6,586 nucleotides of DNA from NCBI GenBank assembly GCA_023249695.1, contig JAHFCD010000024.1, positions 1 through 6,586 on the forward strand, given 5' to 3'. This DNA is from Elusimicrobiota bacterium. GTDB taxonomy: Bacteria > Elusimicrobiota > Elusimicrobia > UBA1565 > UBA9628. This document shows positions 6,067 to 6,586 of the stretch, one piece after another. Both the position numbers and the translations under genes were made by a program. Position 1 is the stretch's first letter. The number at the start of each line of letters is the position of its first letter. The notes beneath the pieces are model-generated. The model was not told the origin of the DNA and did not search any database. It saw only the letters and a program-made list of their open reading frames with translations.

Positions 6067-6586
6067 TTAGTCCGTGCCTCCGATGACTTCGCGGCAGGTC
6101 GTCAGGCCCATCTTGACCTTTTCGAGGCCGTCCTGGACGATCAGGCGCATCCCTTCCTTCACCGCCTCTCGGCGGACGTTGTCGGCGGCGACGTCCTTGA
6201 GACAGTAGGTCCGAAGCGTATCGCTCATGATGAGGATCTCGTGCATGCCGACGCGGCCCTTGTAGCCGAGAGTCTTGCAGTTGTCGCAGCCGCCTTTCGG
6301 CGGCCCCATGAGCTTGATGTCCTTGGGGAGCTCGACTTTGTTCTCCTCGAAGATCTTGATCTCATCGGGCGTCGGATCGTGCGGCACCTTGCAGGAGCAC
6401 AGCCGGCGCGAGAGGCGCTGGGCGAGGACGGCCTTGATCGTCGTGGCCACCATGAACGCGGGCAGGCCCATGTCGGTCAGGCGCGAGATCGTCGAGGCGG
6501 CGTCGTTCGTATGGATGGTCGAGAAGACGAGGTGTCCCGTCATCGCGGCTTCCATCGCGATGTGCGCGGTCTCCTCGTCGCGGATC
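6067..6586 (-). CDS. GspE/PilB-family ATPase, C-terminal part (5' end outside window)
   Basis: Hexameric AAA-like ATPase that powers assembly of type IV pili or type II secretion pseudopili at the inner membrane. Only the last 172 residues are present. They begin inside the Walker B/Asp-box region (IRDEETAHIAMEAA) and continue with the His box TGHLVFSTIHTNDA, residues 16-29 of the visible part. The C-terminal zinc-type Cys motif follows: Cys63 and Cys65 (LCSCK), then Cys100 and Cys103 (GGCDNC) before LGYKGRVGMHEIL. The first pair is C-x-C, where C-x-x-C is the common form. The presence of the Cys motif indicates an assembly ATPase (GspE/PilB) rather than the retraction ATPase PilT. Pilus and secretion versions cannot be told apart from this fragment. 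The stop TAA is at 6069-6067, 3 bases before the GAF/HD gene. Confidence 0.94.
   Translation of the reverse strand, partial: IRDEETAHIAMEAAMTGHLVFSTIHTNDAASTISRLTDMGLPAFMVATTIKAVLAQRLSRRLCSCKVPHDPTPDEIKIFEENKVELPKDIKLMGPPKGGCDNCKTLGYKGRVGMHEILIMSDTLRTYCLKDVAADNVRREAVKEGMRLIVQDGLEKVKMGLTTCREVIGGTD

Overview
This is a GC-rich bacterial window in which every gene I can support lies on the minus strand. Read in the direction of transcription (right to left) it holds eight genes. They are the 3' end of a GspE/PilB-type secretion/pilus ATPase (6586-6067), a GAF plus degenerate HD-GYP protein (6063-4963), a stand-alone B12-binding subunit of methylmalonyl-CoA mutase (4963-4562), the mutase chaperone GTPase MeaB (4572-3625), methylmalonyl-CoA epimerase (3625-3233), a biotin-dependent carboxyltransferase beta subunit of the propionyl-CoA carboxylase type (3236-1665), malate dehydrogenase (1560-625), and the first 207 codons of type III pantothenate kinase (623 to the window edge). 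The source is a bacterium, probably from a metagenome-type lineage. The sequence alone does not fix the phylum. A type IV pilus/type II secretion ATPase plus a complete-looking propionate module would fit Elusimicrobiota or deltaproteobacterial-type groups, but that is only a guess.

Right block (6586-1665): six genes are packed so tightly that one polycistronic message is likely. The ATPase and GAF/HD genes are separated by 3 bases. The next four junctions all overlap, by 1, 11, 1 and 4 bases. Three of the eight genes (meaB, pccB, coaX) appear to start at TTG. The metabolic core of this block interconverts propionyl-CoA and succinyl-CoA. PccB makes (2S)-methylmalonyl-CoA (or, in a decarboxylating complex, consumes it), Mce racemises it, and the B12 mutase converts the (2R) form to succinyl-CoA while MeaB guards the cofactor. 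The mutase large subunit, the biotin carboxylase and the biotin carrier are not in the window.

Middle (1561-1664): the only real intergenic gap is 104 bases. It is almost filled by a 31-base inverted repeat with a single mismatch and a smaller nested hairpin. The repeat looks like an inserted REP/MITE-type palindromic element, and it lacks the U-tract of an intrinsic terminator.

Left block (1560-1): mdh has an excellent ribosome-binding site and is followed after 1 base by coaX. Malate dehydrogenase links the C4-acid side of the pathway (succinate, fumarate, malate, oxaloacetate) to the methylmalonyl-CoA module. CoaX supplies CoA.

The two most interesting points are the near-perfect inverted repeat between pccB and mdh, and the GAF/HD protein. 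The latter keeps the fold and the DGxGYP segment of HD-GYP phosphodiesterases but has lost most of the metal-binding residues.
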